Assembly: GCA_000469685.2 (NCBI GenBank)
Contig: LS997566.1
Coordinates: 3,936,925 to 4,000,924 of the forward strand
DNA from: Haemonchus contortus
Lineage: Eukaryota > Nematoda > Chromadorea > Rhabditida > Trichostrongylidae
DNA: 64,000 nt
Direction: 5' to 3'
The translations under genes and the position numbers were made by a program. Of this stretch, positions 27,144-50,788 are shown piece after piece. The first letter of the stretch is position 1, and every line of letters starts with the position of its first letter. Under the pieces are notes generated by a model. That model was not told where the DNA came from and searched no databases. It saw only the letters and a program-made list of their open reading frames with translations.

Positions 27144-30100
27144 TTACTTATTGCTCTCCATAGCTTTCTGTTTTTCTTGATCAGCTAAGAATTTCTTAAG
27201 CCGTGATCCAGTGTACATGGCATCCTCCGCGGATTTGTACCTCTCGTGCGGTTGAACACGATCTCTGAATATTGGCGATGTTCGCGGTGCAATGATCTGC
27301 AAGTATTATAGTCAATCATTTGATTTTCCGAACATCAGATCTGTCAAGTTCAGCGAGTTTGGAACAAGAATGGCTATATTCAAGGGCCAGCGATTACTTT
27401 GAGTAATGTGTAAAGGGAAATCAATGATAGAGTAGCGATAATAAATGTCACATTGTCAACGGAGATAATCAAAAAGTTAGAACACTCAGTTTTTATCCTT
27501 GGAGCGGGGATTGCCCAGTGAATTTGTTGCACTGGATCCATTTGCACGTTCACGAGCAAAAAAATTAAAGTTCCTTTAAAATGACTTGATTTAACCGGGT
27601 TTTATTGCTCATAGGCACCAACCAAAGGGCGTGACTTCCAGGATGGGCGGAGCTCCCAAGTGAAATATGCTACAAAGGCTTCTATACTCCTTTTCAGAGA
27701 GCTTTCGCCTACTCTCACAAGGATAGAGCAGCTTCATATACAAATGAATGTCTTTCTATCAGTACAAAAGCAATATTTGCTCGATACATAGCCGTACCTT
27801 TGCGTTGATAAGGGAATAAATAATGGCTATATTGATGCCATCAACTGCGCCCTGGAACCTTTTCCAGTACCAGCCGATAAATCCAAACACGGCAACAAAT
27901 CGGTCCTAGAAAGTAGAATTCAGTGTGGTTCAAAATACTCTCACCGAAGAATTAGACTACAACTCAACCTACCATTGAAAGGGGCTCGGTATCACAACGA
28001 ATTTGATAGCATTTTTCTCGCACGACAGCTTCGTTACCTGTGAGTAAAACTTCTTCAAAAAAGCTTTGCATTTTTGAAAAAAAAAGGTGCTAAGTTGGCG
28101 ACAGTTGTTTTAAGGACTCCAGAACCTTAGCCTTAGCAGGTACTCATTGGGCGAGCAGAACATTTTCGGTCCGGTCGCAATTATCCGAACAAATTTTTGT
28201 CAACCTGACCGATTTTCCAACAAAGTTTTGTCTCGGCACTGTTCACTAGTTACGACATGATAGTCAAATCAGTTTACCCACTCTGCCACTACCATCTGTC
28301 CTGCTATGATTGTTACTATGACACTAAGAATGATTGATGTATAGCTCGAATTCAGTTTCTTTTTCATTCTTTCTTACTTTTGAGCTCCTGTAACTTCTTC
28401 GAGATTTCTGGGCTTTTGAATAGCTGAAGAGTTACGCAATCCTATTCGCAACAATATTGCACTGACGATTACTCGGCACAGGGGTGGAATTTGGGTGAAG
28501 CGGATCGTTAACAGAAACAAAATTCGGTTAAAAGCAATCAAAAAAATCTCCACCTATGCTCAAAGAATGAATCGTTGCGATGACAGGTCCGGCAAATAGG
28601 CCAGCTAGAAGGAAGCGACCCTAAAATGGTGGAAACATATAAAACCTTACCGGGAAGGATCCCAACTCGAAGTGGCCATTTGAAATAAGACCTATACTAC
28701 TAGATGTGTTTTTGGGCGCTGAGTTCAAATCCGCTTTCCAAATCTGCCAAGCGCTTCTCTGAACGGAGTTATGATGGTGGTTTTAGGTGTCATTACATGA
28801 GAAAACTTAAATTACATGGAAGCAGCTTGCTCCTCGACGGCGGCTTGGTGTAGTGGTAAGCGTGACGCTTCATGGGCGAGAGGCTAGGGTTCGGATTTTG
28901 TGGGGGATCGGGTTTTTGCATTGTATAGAATTTTTCTCTCCAATTTTTCTCTCCAGGACTAGGAAATACTCTCACGGTGCTTTTTTCACGTTTTATGATC
29001 TTTTAAGGCTTCGCTGATACCTTCGCCTACCTACCTACCTGTTACCGAGTGGGAAATTGCGCAAAATTTGGAGGTCCGGGCGAATAAAACGCATATGATG
29101 AGCAATGATGTTGCTAGAGTGGGTGCTGATGCTAGAGTAGGTGCGATGGTGCGTAGCAGACCCGGACTCACCTACACCGGCATTGTTGATAGTGGACTCG
29201 TGGACATCATTCAAAGACCAGAAAGCTATTCAGTGCGTCTTAACTCCACAAAAGCAAGTGAAGGGAATGACACCCTGCTCGAGGCTACCACGAGGCTAAT
29301 GCAGCCGATAGAAGCTCATTCCTTATTTCCTTCTAGAAATATGGTTAAACGCACCTCCTCATATGTAATAGCTCATGATCTCAACTTTTACGTGTACACA
29401 CGAGACCCCATTCTTTGCCTACTGTCGTCTGCCTATTTTCAGTTCTAGGCGATGAAATTTAGAATATCTCTCTTTTACTCATGGTATGCCGCCGGCTACT
29501 AGAGCACTCACACGGGTGATTTCGGGACGCCGACTCAATTCTGTTTTCCTTCTGATCTGGGGTTAGGGAGTGTAAAGGAACGACCTGTGACCAGTTATTT
29601 TTCATCCGCTTCTCCCATTGTGAAAAAATCCTTCGCTTCAAACATTCCGTGCTAGAGTATCACATTTGTTCATAAAGTGGCAAAAGTTACCCTACTGTGA
29701 ATCCTGCTGTGAATATAGAGTGCATGGGCATGCGAGTAAAACTGAAGTATTACTTTAAGTGGATAAATATCAGCAAAAGCCTTAAAAGGTCATAAAACGT
29801 GAAAAAATCACCATGAGAGTATTTCCTAGTCCTGGAGGGAAAAATTCTATATAATGCAAAACCTCGGTCCCCCACAAAATCCGATCCCTACCCTCTCGCC
29901 CATGAAGCGTCACGCTTACCACTACACCAAGCCGCCGTTGAGGAGCAAACTGCTTCCATGTAATTTAAGTTTTCTCATGTAATGTCACCTAAAACCACCC
30001 TCATAACTCCGTTCAGAGAAGCGCTTGGCAGATTTGGAAAGCGGATTTGAACTCAGCGCCCAGAAACACATTTAGTAGTATAGGTCTTATTTCAAATGGC

Positions 30101-30842
30101 CACTTCGAGTTGGGATCCTTCCCTGGTTAGTAATAAGGAATCAAAGAGAAACTAATTTTTAGGAAAACATTTGAAGGAAGCTAGTTCACCTGTAACCTTC
30201 GACAAGCATTTCTAATGATTTTATGAGAATTTGGAGTTGTCTTTTCAGGAGTGAGCTGTCGATGAAGATACCATCGATAAATAGGATGAGCCACGAGGCC
30301 TCCTAAACAAAGATGACCTCTCGATCGATAGAAAACATTGAACCCATGAAATGCAGCTTTTGAACGTCTTAAAATAACGAAATCGTTCAAAGATTCCGCT
30401 TTTAACGCAATGCAGTCAGGCAATTGATCATATCGAATGGAATGGCGAAAAACGTAACGAAATTCCCGAAATTTGAAAACAGAGATGAAACGCTCCAAAT
30501 TACTGGACTAATCATCAACAAAGCAGCTGTTCGCAAACCAAAGGGAAGCGGTGGTAACACAAAATACAAGCTGAAGTAATATTATCTCATCATCATGTGA
30601 ATAACTTTTCATTCTTAACATAATTAAACTTAAGACATGAATACTCATACGAATTCGATTGATATATTTTTGCTGAGTGGACGATAATACTCACCAGCGA
30701 CACTGCTAATCTCTGCTCCTTTAAACAGTCCCCATATAGAGTACTCCAAATACGGCCGAGGAATATCAGCTAAAGCTTCAGGAGTGCTGGCTTTGTAGAA
30801 AAATTGTGAAAAGTTGTAAAACCATGTTTCCAACCCAATCAT
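27144..30842 (-). CDS. Small glycine-rich multi-pass membrane protein, function unknown
   Basis: Six exons join in phase to 217 residues: 30842-30695, 30302-30190, 28620-28554, 28037-27973, 27905-27798, 27296-27144. I do not recognise a characterised family with confidence. Hydrophobic, glycine-rich segments alternate with charged loops: EYSIWGLFKGAEISSVAGG, FLLAGLFAGPVIATIHSL, FVAVFGFIGWYWKRFQGAVD and INIAIIYSLINAK. The pattern recalls Tim17/NDUFA11-type proteins of the inner mitochondrial membrane, or a conserved domain of unknown function; this is resemblance only. The ATG lies 3 bases after AATTTCAG, a likely spliced-leader acceptor, and BMS1 ends about 340 bases upstream on the same strand, so co-transcription is possible. 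Intron 2 carries a 1.48 kb inverted-repeat element. Confidence 0.82.
28650..30126. mobile_element. Foldback/PIF-Harbinger-like inverted-repeat element
   Basis: Two arms of about 350 bases, 28,650-29,008 and 29,780-30,126, are near-identical reverse complements around a loop of about 770 bases. The outer ends read CCGGGAAGGATCCCAACTCG on the left and the matching complement on the right. The trinucleotide TTA flanks both sides (28,647-28,649 and 30,127-30,129), the target duplication typical of PIF/Harbinger elements. No transposase was recognised in the loop; one open frame at 29,068-29,448 has no motif I know. Each arm contains a tRNA-like stretch. The element sits in intron 2 of the small membrane gene, about 30 bases from the next exon's acceptor. 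Family assignment rests on TTA only. Confidence 0.75.
28840..28910 (+). other. tRNA-like segment inside the inverted-repeat arm
   Basis: TGGTGTAGTGG (28,846-28,856) fits the pol III A box, and GGTTCGGAT (28,888-28,896) is a degenerate B box at tRNA-like spacing. The D-arm and anticodon-arm region resembles tRNA genes of the GTGTAGTGGTTA type, but the acceptor stem does not close. The mirror copy is at about 29,881-29,950 on the other strand. This is probably a captured, decayed tRNA or SINE head, not a working tRNA. Confidence 0.5.
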
Positions 30843-31184
30843 GGCCTGAAATTTTGCAGTAAAAAATGGCAAGGAATCAATACTCATTCTTATTCTCGTC
30901 CTTTTTCTTAAAAAGAACGGTACAACTGCGAAAAAAACGGTCCGGTCAAACCATTGATGTAAGAGCATGCACAAACAGGCGTTATTGCTTATTCTTTATG
31001 TTTTTTTTGTATTTCAAACAATGTTCAATATTCAACGAAGTAATAACAAAAACAGACAAAAAGAACAATAGAACCGAAGCTATCAATAATCAGACCAATG
31101 CTGATGAACAAAAATTATTGATAAACTTATTTGCTGAACAACATAAATATGGTGCACCAAAAATTAACGACTTTCATCGAAGTA

Positions 31185-41803
<10,619 letters not shown>

Positions 41804-42812
41804 GATGTGCAAGCGGCTATAAAAGAAACGTCAACGGCGAACGTAGATTTACACGATTACGAATTGCAGAAACTGCGTTTTGATTGGAAAGTCAGCAGTG
41901 ATCACTTATACTATATGTTACAAGCAGCCCAACAAGCAAATGGGTATCAGTTCAACATCGTGGTATTGCATACTGCACACGACACTGCACATTATTCCTA
42001 GTGGTCAGCTGAGCACCTAACTGCCAACTTCTTTTTAAAAATATCATATAAGAGGATGAAGATCATAATAGCCAAAACTCAAGTAAACTGCTAACCTACA
42101 CCTTCAGGTTGTTACCCCTTGCTTATGCCGTTTTCTACCCAAACGTCGATTAGCGCATACCTAGTGTAATCACGGAGAAGATGATATATCAGACGTCAGG
42201 CAAACTCGTTTTCTTTTAAATTAGCATTGTGCCCTGAGCTGTTTCAACAAGTTATTCTGTGTTCACTCATGTCAATTGTCGGCGTTGGGGGTTGCTTTCA
42301 CATGAAGCTCAGAATGGTCGTGACATTTCAGATGGCCAGTGGGTTTTCACTGCATGCTCAATGCCCGAGGCTGCTCTCCTCTGATGTTTCCCATTGTGGT
42401 TTTTATTTTGTCAGTGGTGATGAGGCGTTTCAGGGAGCTCATTGGGAAAGATCATTGTCTTGCTACTATTGATTACAAAGAATCCTATCACTTATTTCGT
42501 TTTAGTAACCCTAAGAACTATTTTCGTATATACGTTTTTTTTGTGTTCCTTTATCAAACACGTTCCTACGATAGCCAGGATTGAGAATAGTGCTCTTATT
42601 GATTTTTGAGGAGCGTGCGTATAACTGTGGTTCTTTTTAAAGATGCTCAATCATCCAAAGCATGTATTGTTAGACTATCCTCACTCCTCGCAGTCTGTTT
42701 TTTTCGTCGCTTTTTACATCTTTATCGATCTCCCTCAGGCTTGCGTGCTTTTTTGCGGGAACAATGTTTAAATTTATTCTTTCGATGTCCACGTTTCCAG
42801 AAACCCTCAGAG
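41804..42812. promoter_or_regulatory. Divergent intergenic region between BMS1 and the nuclear basic protein gene
   Basis: The start codons of two oppositely oriented genes lie 1,009 bases apart, so this region should hold both promoters. I see no TATA box or known site. A TTTCCAG acceptor at 42,794-42,800, 12 bases before the right-hand ATG, is a probable spliced-leader site. Confidence 0.55.
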
Positions 42813-45800
42813 ATGGATCTGGATGTTAATCTGGATTTAAACCCAAGTTCGACTGATATCGAAATAAAAGCCGGCTCGAGAGGATTTTACATTGACAGGT
42901 TTGGTAGAATGGTTGGCCAGATTAAACTCTGTCCATGCGAATATTTCTCTTTTTAGCACATCATCTCATGCGTCAAGCACAATGGTTGAATTCAGTCCTT
43001 CCAATTCATCGATGTCAAGTATAGGTTTGTGTTACATCGCTTTATACCGAAGAAATAAAGTTGACATCTAATTCCATGCAGTTCAGTTGTTCCGCTAATT
43101 ATAAGCAATTGACTTGATGAACGTGCTTGCCATAAGTGCAGTGTCAAATGCACAGAGACGAGGATAAGATGTGTTCTGTATCATAGCAGTAGTAACACAC
43201 ATATGTAATACTACATATATGACTGCAATATTAAGTGGTTATGGATCACAACACTTAGGTAAACTGTCAGTTCAATAAACGCTCCTAATTTCTCAAAGTT
43301 CTTCTAAGTAGCGGCACAACTTTCTAGACGGCCAGAACGCATTAGCCCATTGCTAATTCCTGCCTTTTATACTCAATTTCATTCTAATTCCAGAAACTAG
43401 GCGACCTGCAAGACGGTCGTCAATAACCCCAAGTTCATCTACTCAGAGCGAATTCATCAGGACGACGATAACCAAACAAGAAAATGAAAGGTTCGTCGAG
43501 CCGTTGATTTCTTAGGTACTTGGGATATTCACCTCAGAATATGGCAGTTTTCAGGAAGGCACCCTTACAAGCTTCTACTCGTAGACGCAGATCACGCGTT
43601 ATGCCCGAGGAGGTCGCCAGGCCAAGTACTTCAACTCGTCCTCGTCATTCACCGGCGCGCCGGTGCGTAAGCAATTTATGCCATGGTATTTTTTCATCCA
43701 TTCCGACGTCTTTCCAGCTACTCTCCATCACCTGAAGTTCGGAGTAAACTGAAGAGCATTGCAGTCTTGCTTCAAAATAAAGCAAAGCAGCAGGAAAAGA
43801 GCAAAATGGTAAGATTAAAATCCGGCATTTTCAGAACTTTATTAATTCGGTGGAGCTCGTTTGTGCTGCCCGGGGGAAACCTTATCTCAGCAACTGATTT
43901 GTAAATGCGGATTGGAAATAGTTGCAGTATTTAATAACACACAATTAGAATTTCTAGACGTACAGGATAGTGGTTTGAAATGTGTGTGATTCAGGTATTT
44001 CATTTGTCACAACTTCCATTTTGCTGTGATGCAACGTCTGGCATCCTTCTCGAATGCCTGGTGAATCGCGATGCTTCGGATTTCGTATTATACAAAAAAG
44101 ATGAAGTGCCATCGGTGGAACCTGTAAAAGACACCATAGAACTCCCTACGGTAGCCCTTAATTTTTACTTGCTTATACAACAAGGAGTGGTCAACATACT
44201 TTTTATTGAAATTTTCAAACGCTTTTCTTCAGAGTGCTAGCACATCAACCGCTTCTGATTCTGTCATAAAACAGGAGGTTACTGCGAGCGCAGTTTCATC
44301 AGATGGTACTTGTTTCTTTCCTTCGTTGGTCCGCTAGATAAGTGAGAACATTTTCAGATGAAGACGAGGAAGAAAACGCTGCGGTTCCTTTCGTAAGAAT
44401 GGCTGACATAGGAGCAGCTCCTTTCACTGGCGCGCCCCTTAGTCCAATTACTATTCCTGTTGTTGTGAAATCTAGAAAAAGGCCTAGATCATCAGTACCT
44501 GTCATCAAGGTGGGTCATTTCTGCATCAGTGGATTCGAACTTGTGAAAGTTCGTTCTTGAAGCTCCCACGACGGAGAACACTCGGCGAGTTGAGCAAAGT
44601 AGATATCGCTGGTACATCTGTGCAGCCATTAAACGCACAACAAAACTCACCAAAAGTTACGGAGGTAACTGGTGTCTTTTAAATATTGATACCGTCTTGT
44701 CTCTGCAAATGCTGACGAAAGCGCCGTATTTGCACTACTACTGCTATCACATCTATAAATTTTATATTTTGTTTTTTATTTGCATCCCTTTGTTTGTATT
44801 ATCGACTGGCTGATTCAGAACTCATCTAGGTTTTGTCGTCAAAGAAAGCTGTGGTGGTTCCTGATGTTAAATCTGCTTCTTGCCCCGACAGAGGAGTCTC
44901 TTCTCAGGTCTAGAATATGAATCTGCCTATAGCTATTCCTATTTTCCTTTTATCGTGTAAACCCTCAAAAATTCAACAGCAGTTCAGGTTTCTTCGGCAA
45001 AAGAATCGAAGGAAGTCGTCACAGATGTTGTGTCCACTTCTCACTCTGAGAAAGATCTCCATACAGAAGTTCGATATTCCGTTAGTACGCGTATAATTGC
45101 TTTAGACTGAGCTTTATATCTCTCAAATGTATTCAGGCTGTTCCGGCGAGGAAATCCAAGCGAATGGCCTCTGAAAGTGGGCTGGTTCCCACCGGTGAAG
45201 CAAAATTTGTCTCGGCAGAGGATGATCAAACCTCAGACTCAGCTGAACCTAAAGGTCATTGTTACTTCGATTATGCTATAGATGGGATAAAAAAAAGTGA
45301 TTGTTTCAGGCCGTCCCGTAAAAAGGATGAAAAAGTCAGGCTCTCCATCCGCTTGTGATCGACCAAGACGTTCTTCTGCAGGAAAGACTCTCAGTTTTCT
45401 AGCTAAAGTCCGTGTGAATCCGAGTGCAACTATAGAGAAACCTATTGTAATGAATTTATCTCAACTTTAGGTCACGAAAAGAAGGCGATCGGTTCTTAAT
45501 ACAGATTCAACCAGTGAGACTATGAAGTTAGGGTCCTCCGTTGAGACTGCTATGGACGTGGTGAAGCCTTATTTATTATTTTTCAGCACTATATTTGAGA
45601 ACTAGGTACAGATTCTCACAATAAAATCGTGTTTTCGGAAAACCGCGAGTCAGCATATTCCTTGAGAATTTTTTAACAGAAACAGAAAACTATTCTGTTC
45701 AGGTCTACAGCAATTTTTACATTTCCGCAGTATTTCAGGGATCTCAATCGTGTTTGGCGCCAGCTGTTGCGCCTGCTACGAGCAGCGTGAACGCTGACAG

Positions 45801-48800
45801 TGGTTCCCTTACGAACCCTCCACTGAAGTCCGTTGCTCGTGGCAGAAGAAGTTCTGCTGCAAGTGGCACCGTAAAATGCATACCCAGCAATCAAGATGAA
45901 CCTCCGATAGTGCAAGATGAACAGTTTGAAGCACAATCTTCGGAAGTCTCTTCTGAAAACCAAGGAAGGTGCGGATCATCTTTGTCTTTGCTTAGATCCT
46001 TTTATCCTCGTTAGAGGTATCGCTCTGATTGTGGTTCGGCTTTCACTAGTGATTCCTCTATTTTCAGCAGCACTCGTTCCACATCTGTGGCGTCCACTGA
46101 TCAGGTTATCGCAAGCGGAAGTCAAGAATCAATTCCGAATCCGGAACATACTCTCTCTGGTAACAGGTGCGGACCTTTGTCTCTTTCCTCTACTTTCGAG
46201 ACAGGCTTCCTTGGTTCGCCATAGGTCACAGTTTGAATTTATCACAATGTATCCTAATTCGCGACCTATACTGGCAGTTGAATGGATTGCTGCCTTGACG
46301 CCTGCTCAAAGAGTCCCATCAGTATTGAGATGGTGGTAGGATGCTCCGTTCAAAGTAGTTTTGCGCTTTCGCTTTACGGCAAACTTAGAAATTTGTCGAG
46401 GCTCACGGAAATCACAAAAATCCAGTTGCTGAAGAGTTTGTACCTGTGTCCTTATGGTACTACACATGGCTCACACCACGAATCAATCTAACTAGACTAT
46501 TGTAGGCGAAGGGTAATTTATCAGTTACAAGGATTCCACTTTCTATAGTCGGCAAGCTCTCAATAGCTGTAATGACGCGTTTTTACGTTGTGTGCTACTC
46601 ATTGCTCATCTCAATTCCAGAAGCAGAGTTGGAGGTAGAGGACAAAGGCGTTCTTCCCTAGTCAGAGCTCGCGGAGCTAGACGATCCAGAATTTCTGCAG
46701 ACGGCCGTGTGTCGCCTGTTCCTGCATCGAAGTCATCACTGACTCCTCAAAATCTTCGTAGGTTGGTAGATTTTCCAACATTTCTAATATTTTCGCGATT
46801 TTACTGTATTTTTGCAGATCCAGCCGAAGCCACATCCCGACAAGCAAGACGCAAGAATCAGAACAATCCGAGCAACCGGCAGAAAGCCGTTCTGATTCTT
46901 GGTCTGCGGCAAAGAACGTCAATCCGAACTCGGCCTTGGGTATTTTGCGAAGAGTGTCTAGGTGAATTTTTACGTATACGGGTTTGTTTGGACCTCTCGA
47001 ATTTCTATGAGCTTTTATTGCTCCTTGTCCTTTCTGTAGTAACATATTTTAATTTGGGTTTATTAATGGAAACGTAAAATAAGGCTCCCATCCAATTATG
47101 TTTTGTAGGTACACACGACCAATCAGGTCTCCTTCTCCACAGCCATTGACAGCCACTGTGATCAAAATCAAGGAACAACCTGTTCAACCATCTGTGGTGC
47201 CCATTAGAACTCCAAGTGCTGAGGTCCACTCGAAAGGTTAGACAGCAAACTTGTTCATTTTATCGCTTAAGAGTTCACTAAAAAGAAGGAATCTTGATTT
47301 TCGTGAGTGCTGTGTCTTGACACTTAAAGTGGTCTTATTTTGTTTATAGATGTTGAAAAAACAGCGGCAGAAACATCAGGAGAACAGAGCAAAGAAGCTT
47401 CGAGATCCTCGATGGAAGAAGGGAAGGATGTTTCGGATGCGCTCGAGGAACATGAGAGGAACCTCCCAGAGCATTCTGAGAAGACAACTAACGACACGAC
47501 AGAGTCTGCGGACTATCGGCAACAAGTCTGCCCAGATGTTCCGGAAGTGTCATCAGAATCCGCTGTTAAGCCCACTAGCCTGGAGAACGTTCATTGCTCA
47601 GCATCTTCTGAATTAGAAAACAAGAATGATGAGGGGAAGTTTGTTGAGGAAGCGAAGGTTGGTGGAATATTTTGCATTCGCCTTGAGATAGACTTGATTG
47701 TCTTGCTACATTTTGCTCAGCAGGTCTAGTTGTTTCAACCGCTTTATCGAGCATTTTAGGAAGCTAAGAAAGGCAACGCCCCAAGCGCAGCAAAAATATC
47801 AGTCAATGGTAATTTCAAATTGTTTGTATATTTTCGTCAAATTACATGACATTGGTCATTTGAGCGGGACGAATATCTTCACGAGCTGTGCGCCCTTCTT
47901 CACGATTCCTGAATGCTGACTTTGTTTCACCACTGCGGAAGAAGAGAGGAAGACGTCCAAAAATCGCTTCTCAAGAGGTATTTTGTCTTGATCGTTTGGC
48001 ATACCTCAGCAGTTCTAGTGGTTGTCCATTACACCTGGTTTACCAAGTTTTGACGATCCGTTTGTTGTATCAATAGTAACGGGTCTATTTCTTCCATTGG
48101 AGGGGGATACCAATCTTGGTGTATAAATATATGCGACAAGACATTTCTCCTGGCTTTGATCTTCATAAATTTGTGTCTGTGAGATTCCCTCATGCACAAC
48201 TTGATTCGATTGGCAGAGCAGTAGGATCAATAATCTTATGTTTGTTCTAGGTTTTTTCTCGGAAATGACCTCTATTACACGTACGACTTGAACATAGGCT
48301 GGCTTGTGTAGGCCTCATTTATATTCAAACAGTGATACGATTCAGAGTGTGAGAGTGCTTCTTAAAACGAGATCAATCAACGTCAGAAAAGATTTTGAAC
48401 AGCTCGAGATTTCTGTTTACTAGTTTACTTTAGAATTGAAGTATTTCAGTCTTTTTAACTTCCAGGTCGAAGTCAGTAAAGCAAGTGAGGCTGCAGATGC
48501 TATTGCTAGCAGTAACGAAGAAATCACTGACAAGGATGTTGCACTTGAACAAAATGCTGTTCCTCTATCGGGGACATCTGGAACAACTTCGCTTGCTAAA
48601 TCCAAAGTTGTACCTAGTGGAAGGTCGCACGTAATGAAGACTCGCAGGTTAGCAATTTCATCCATTATGAATTTTGAATGTTTTTCTTTTTTCGATATAC
48701 AGTTTAGCACATAATTTGCTGTTTTCCATTCCATTACGGATCCTAATTAATGTAGTTTGATTTAGGGCTTCGGACGAGCAGCCACGTATCAAGCTGAAAA

Positions 48801-50525
48801 TAAAGCTAGGTAGAACACCGTGGATCAAAATTCTGGGGAACAGCGAAGCGAAAGTGGAAGCGACTGGAACCAGCGAAGTTTGTGCTTTAGCTTATTTCAT
48901 AAAAAGCCTCTCGTTAATTCCAAATATCTTAGAGTTGAAAAACCCTTGGTTGTTTGGCGAAGAAGGGCTCCTACTCATTAGATTATGTTCAACCAATTTT
49001 AGAATCATTCCAAAGTCAAATACATTGGTGTTTTTAGTTCAGAAGTGATCTAGGCTTTCTATTACTCGGCTGTTCAAATAATATTGAACGTGAAAATTAC
49101 CTAAAATGTTGTAACGTAGCACGTTTACATAACATAACCTCCAATCAGTCTTAGCTCTTCCCAGCCTTGGATGGATATGAACGTGGACAAGTTATCAAAG
49201 TACTGCTCAATTACTGCTATTTATTTAGCGTGCTCCGGTGAAGTCGAAAACTCCTGGGAAGAGATATATTTCTCCATGGTCTCATTATGTTCCATCCGTG
49301 AAGCCAGTTCTCGGAAACATTTACTATAGTGACGGTACATAATTTTGCCTATTTAAATAGGTGTTTACATACACGTATATGAAGGGTAGAAATAAGTGAA
49401 CTTCATAGCCATTATGTTATTAACAACTTATTTTAACAGGTACGGTAGAAAAGCTGGGTGTGTCCATTAATGCAGTAATGGATCGGCTGCTAGCCGAGGT
49501 ATGTCAAGATGGGATCACTCGACATTCTGCCATCATCAACAAGCGGGAGAAGAGGAAAAGGTGTGATTAGACTTGCGAGACAAAACATTTTCTCATAGAT
49601 AGAAGAGAGTTACGAATGAGTTACAACCAGGTAGACTTTAGGTCGAAGTGAAGGTTGTCTTTGGCTTTTCTAATTTGTAAATGGAAATTAAAAGCTTGTG
49701 ATTTTTCATGTGAAATTGAAGTTCTATGATTGATGTCATTAATGCCTTTCCAGAAACATCGAGAAAGCACGCGAACGTGTTCATCGTTTGAAAGAGGAAA
49801 GGGCAGCTCGTCTAGCTTTAGGATATGTCCAGCCTTCAGCGAAAACACAGAGGTGAGACTCAAATAATGGTTAACAAGGATTCCCCTATTGTTCGTAGTA
49901 TTCCTTTCAGTTCTGAACCAAATGAAGGTGATCTATCTCCTCGAGCGCGTAATTCTAAGCACCGATTGATGCAGAAGGATTTCCTGTACCCGTCATTGAA
50001 ACGTGAAACGAAGGCTGAAAAGAAAAGAGTATGTCTTCATCGTTTGGGTTGAATACTCGACGAGGAACCAATCTGAAGCGTAGCGATTTTTCTTCTGTTC
50101 TATCATAGCTTTTGTGTTTAGCCTTTTAGGAAGTTCCAAAAAAAGACTTATTCGGCATACTGTGAAATACCAAATATTCGAAAGTGCGAAGTAGCTCTCA
50201 CAGAGTCGCTCTGTACTGGTCTTAACTCGTTTCAGAATGAAGAAATTCGTCGGCAACGATCTCGCAATGTCATGAATCAGTTAGCAGAATCAACTCGTGA
50301 GAAAGAAACTCCTCCTGCTTCTCGACGAAACTCAGCGACTGTTGCAAGTAAGCCCAATACGTCTTGTAGCTAACACTTGTGCAATCATGAAGTTTTTAAG
50401 AAATCAGACCGCGCGAGCCGTCTCCCTTCGATCCGGACAAAGAGGAGCGTCTGCGACGCGAAGCAGAGCAACGAGAAAGGCAAAAGAAGCTCACGATGCC
50501 GGTCGGTGGTCGGGCTATTTCCTGA
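42813..50525 (+). CDS. Large basic, low-complexity nuclear protein (about 30 exons), function unknown
   Basis: A chain of about 30 short exons stays open mostly in phase, for example 42813-42898, 42957-43024, 43394-43490, 43555-43662, 43718-43808, 43995-44150, 44233-44305, 44358-44509, with later ones to 50236-50347 and 50401-50525 (TGA). The start is MDLDVNLDLNPSSTDIEIK. Most of it is Ser/Arg/Lys-rich and probably disordered: RRPARRSSITPSS, STRRRRSRVMPEE, KSRKRPRSSVPVIK, GGRGQRRSSLVRARGARRSR, and KKRGRRPK, which resembles an AT-hook core. The C-terminal third is more ordered and coiled-coil-like: VEKLGVSINAVMDRLLAE, ITRHSAIINKREKRKR, NIEKARERVHRLKEERAARL, FDPDKEERLRREAEQRERQK. A chromatin role is inferred from composition. 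RH-x-EKRxR weakly recalls the PEHE region of MSL1/KANSL1. The exon near 47,930 (AT-hook) and the 3' end are the least certain. Confidence 0.7.
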
Positions 50526-50788
50526 TATTATTGAGGGTATCATAGACAATAGAAGCAATAGCTTACATACTGGTCACCCACATCCCCATTTCCCAATAGC
50601 TTCGAGCAGAGCCTCTGCTTCGGAGTTATCATCTTATTTTATAACTTGAAGAAAGCCACCTGAGCGAACCTGTAAGAATAATTTTGTTCTCTAATAGTTT
50701 CAGTACCAGTAAGGTCTCCTACAGTCATGCACCAAATACAGAACACTTTCAGATCTCTTTCAACACTTTCCTTTCGTCCAAAACTACT

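Noticed and set aside
28840..28910. Functional tRNA gene
   Set aside because: The A box is good, but the B box is degenerate and no acceptor stem closes; it lies inside a transposon arm with a mirror copy.
30305..30498. Long open frame directly upstream of the second exon of the small membrane gene
   Set aside because: Using it needs a weak donor at 30,650 and skips a perfect GTGAGT; the GTTTAG acceptor at 30,303 gives an in-phase join (EISSVAGGLVAHPIYRW) that reads as one protein.
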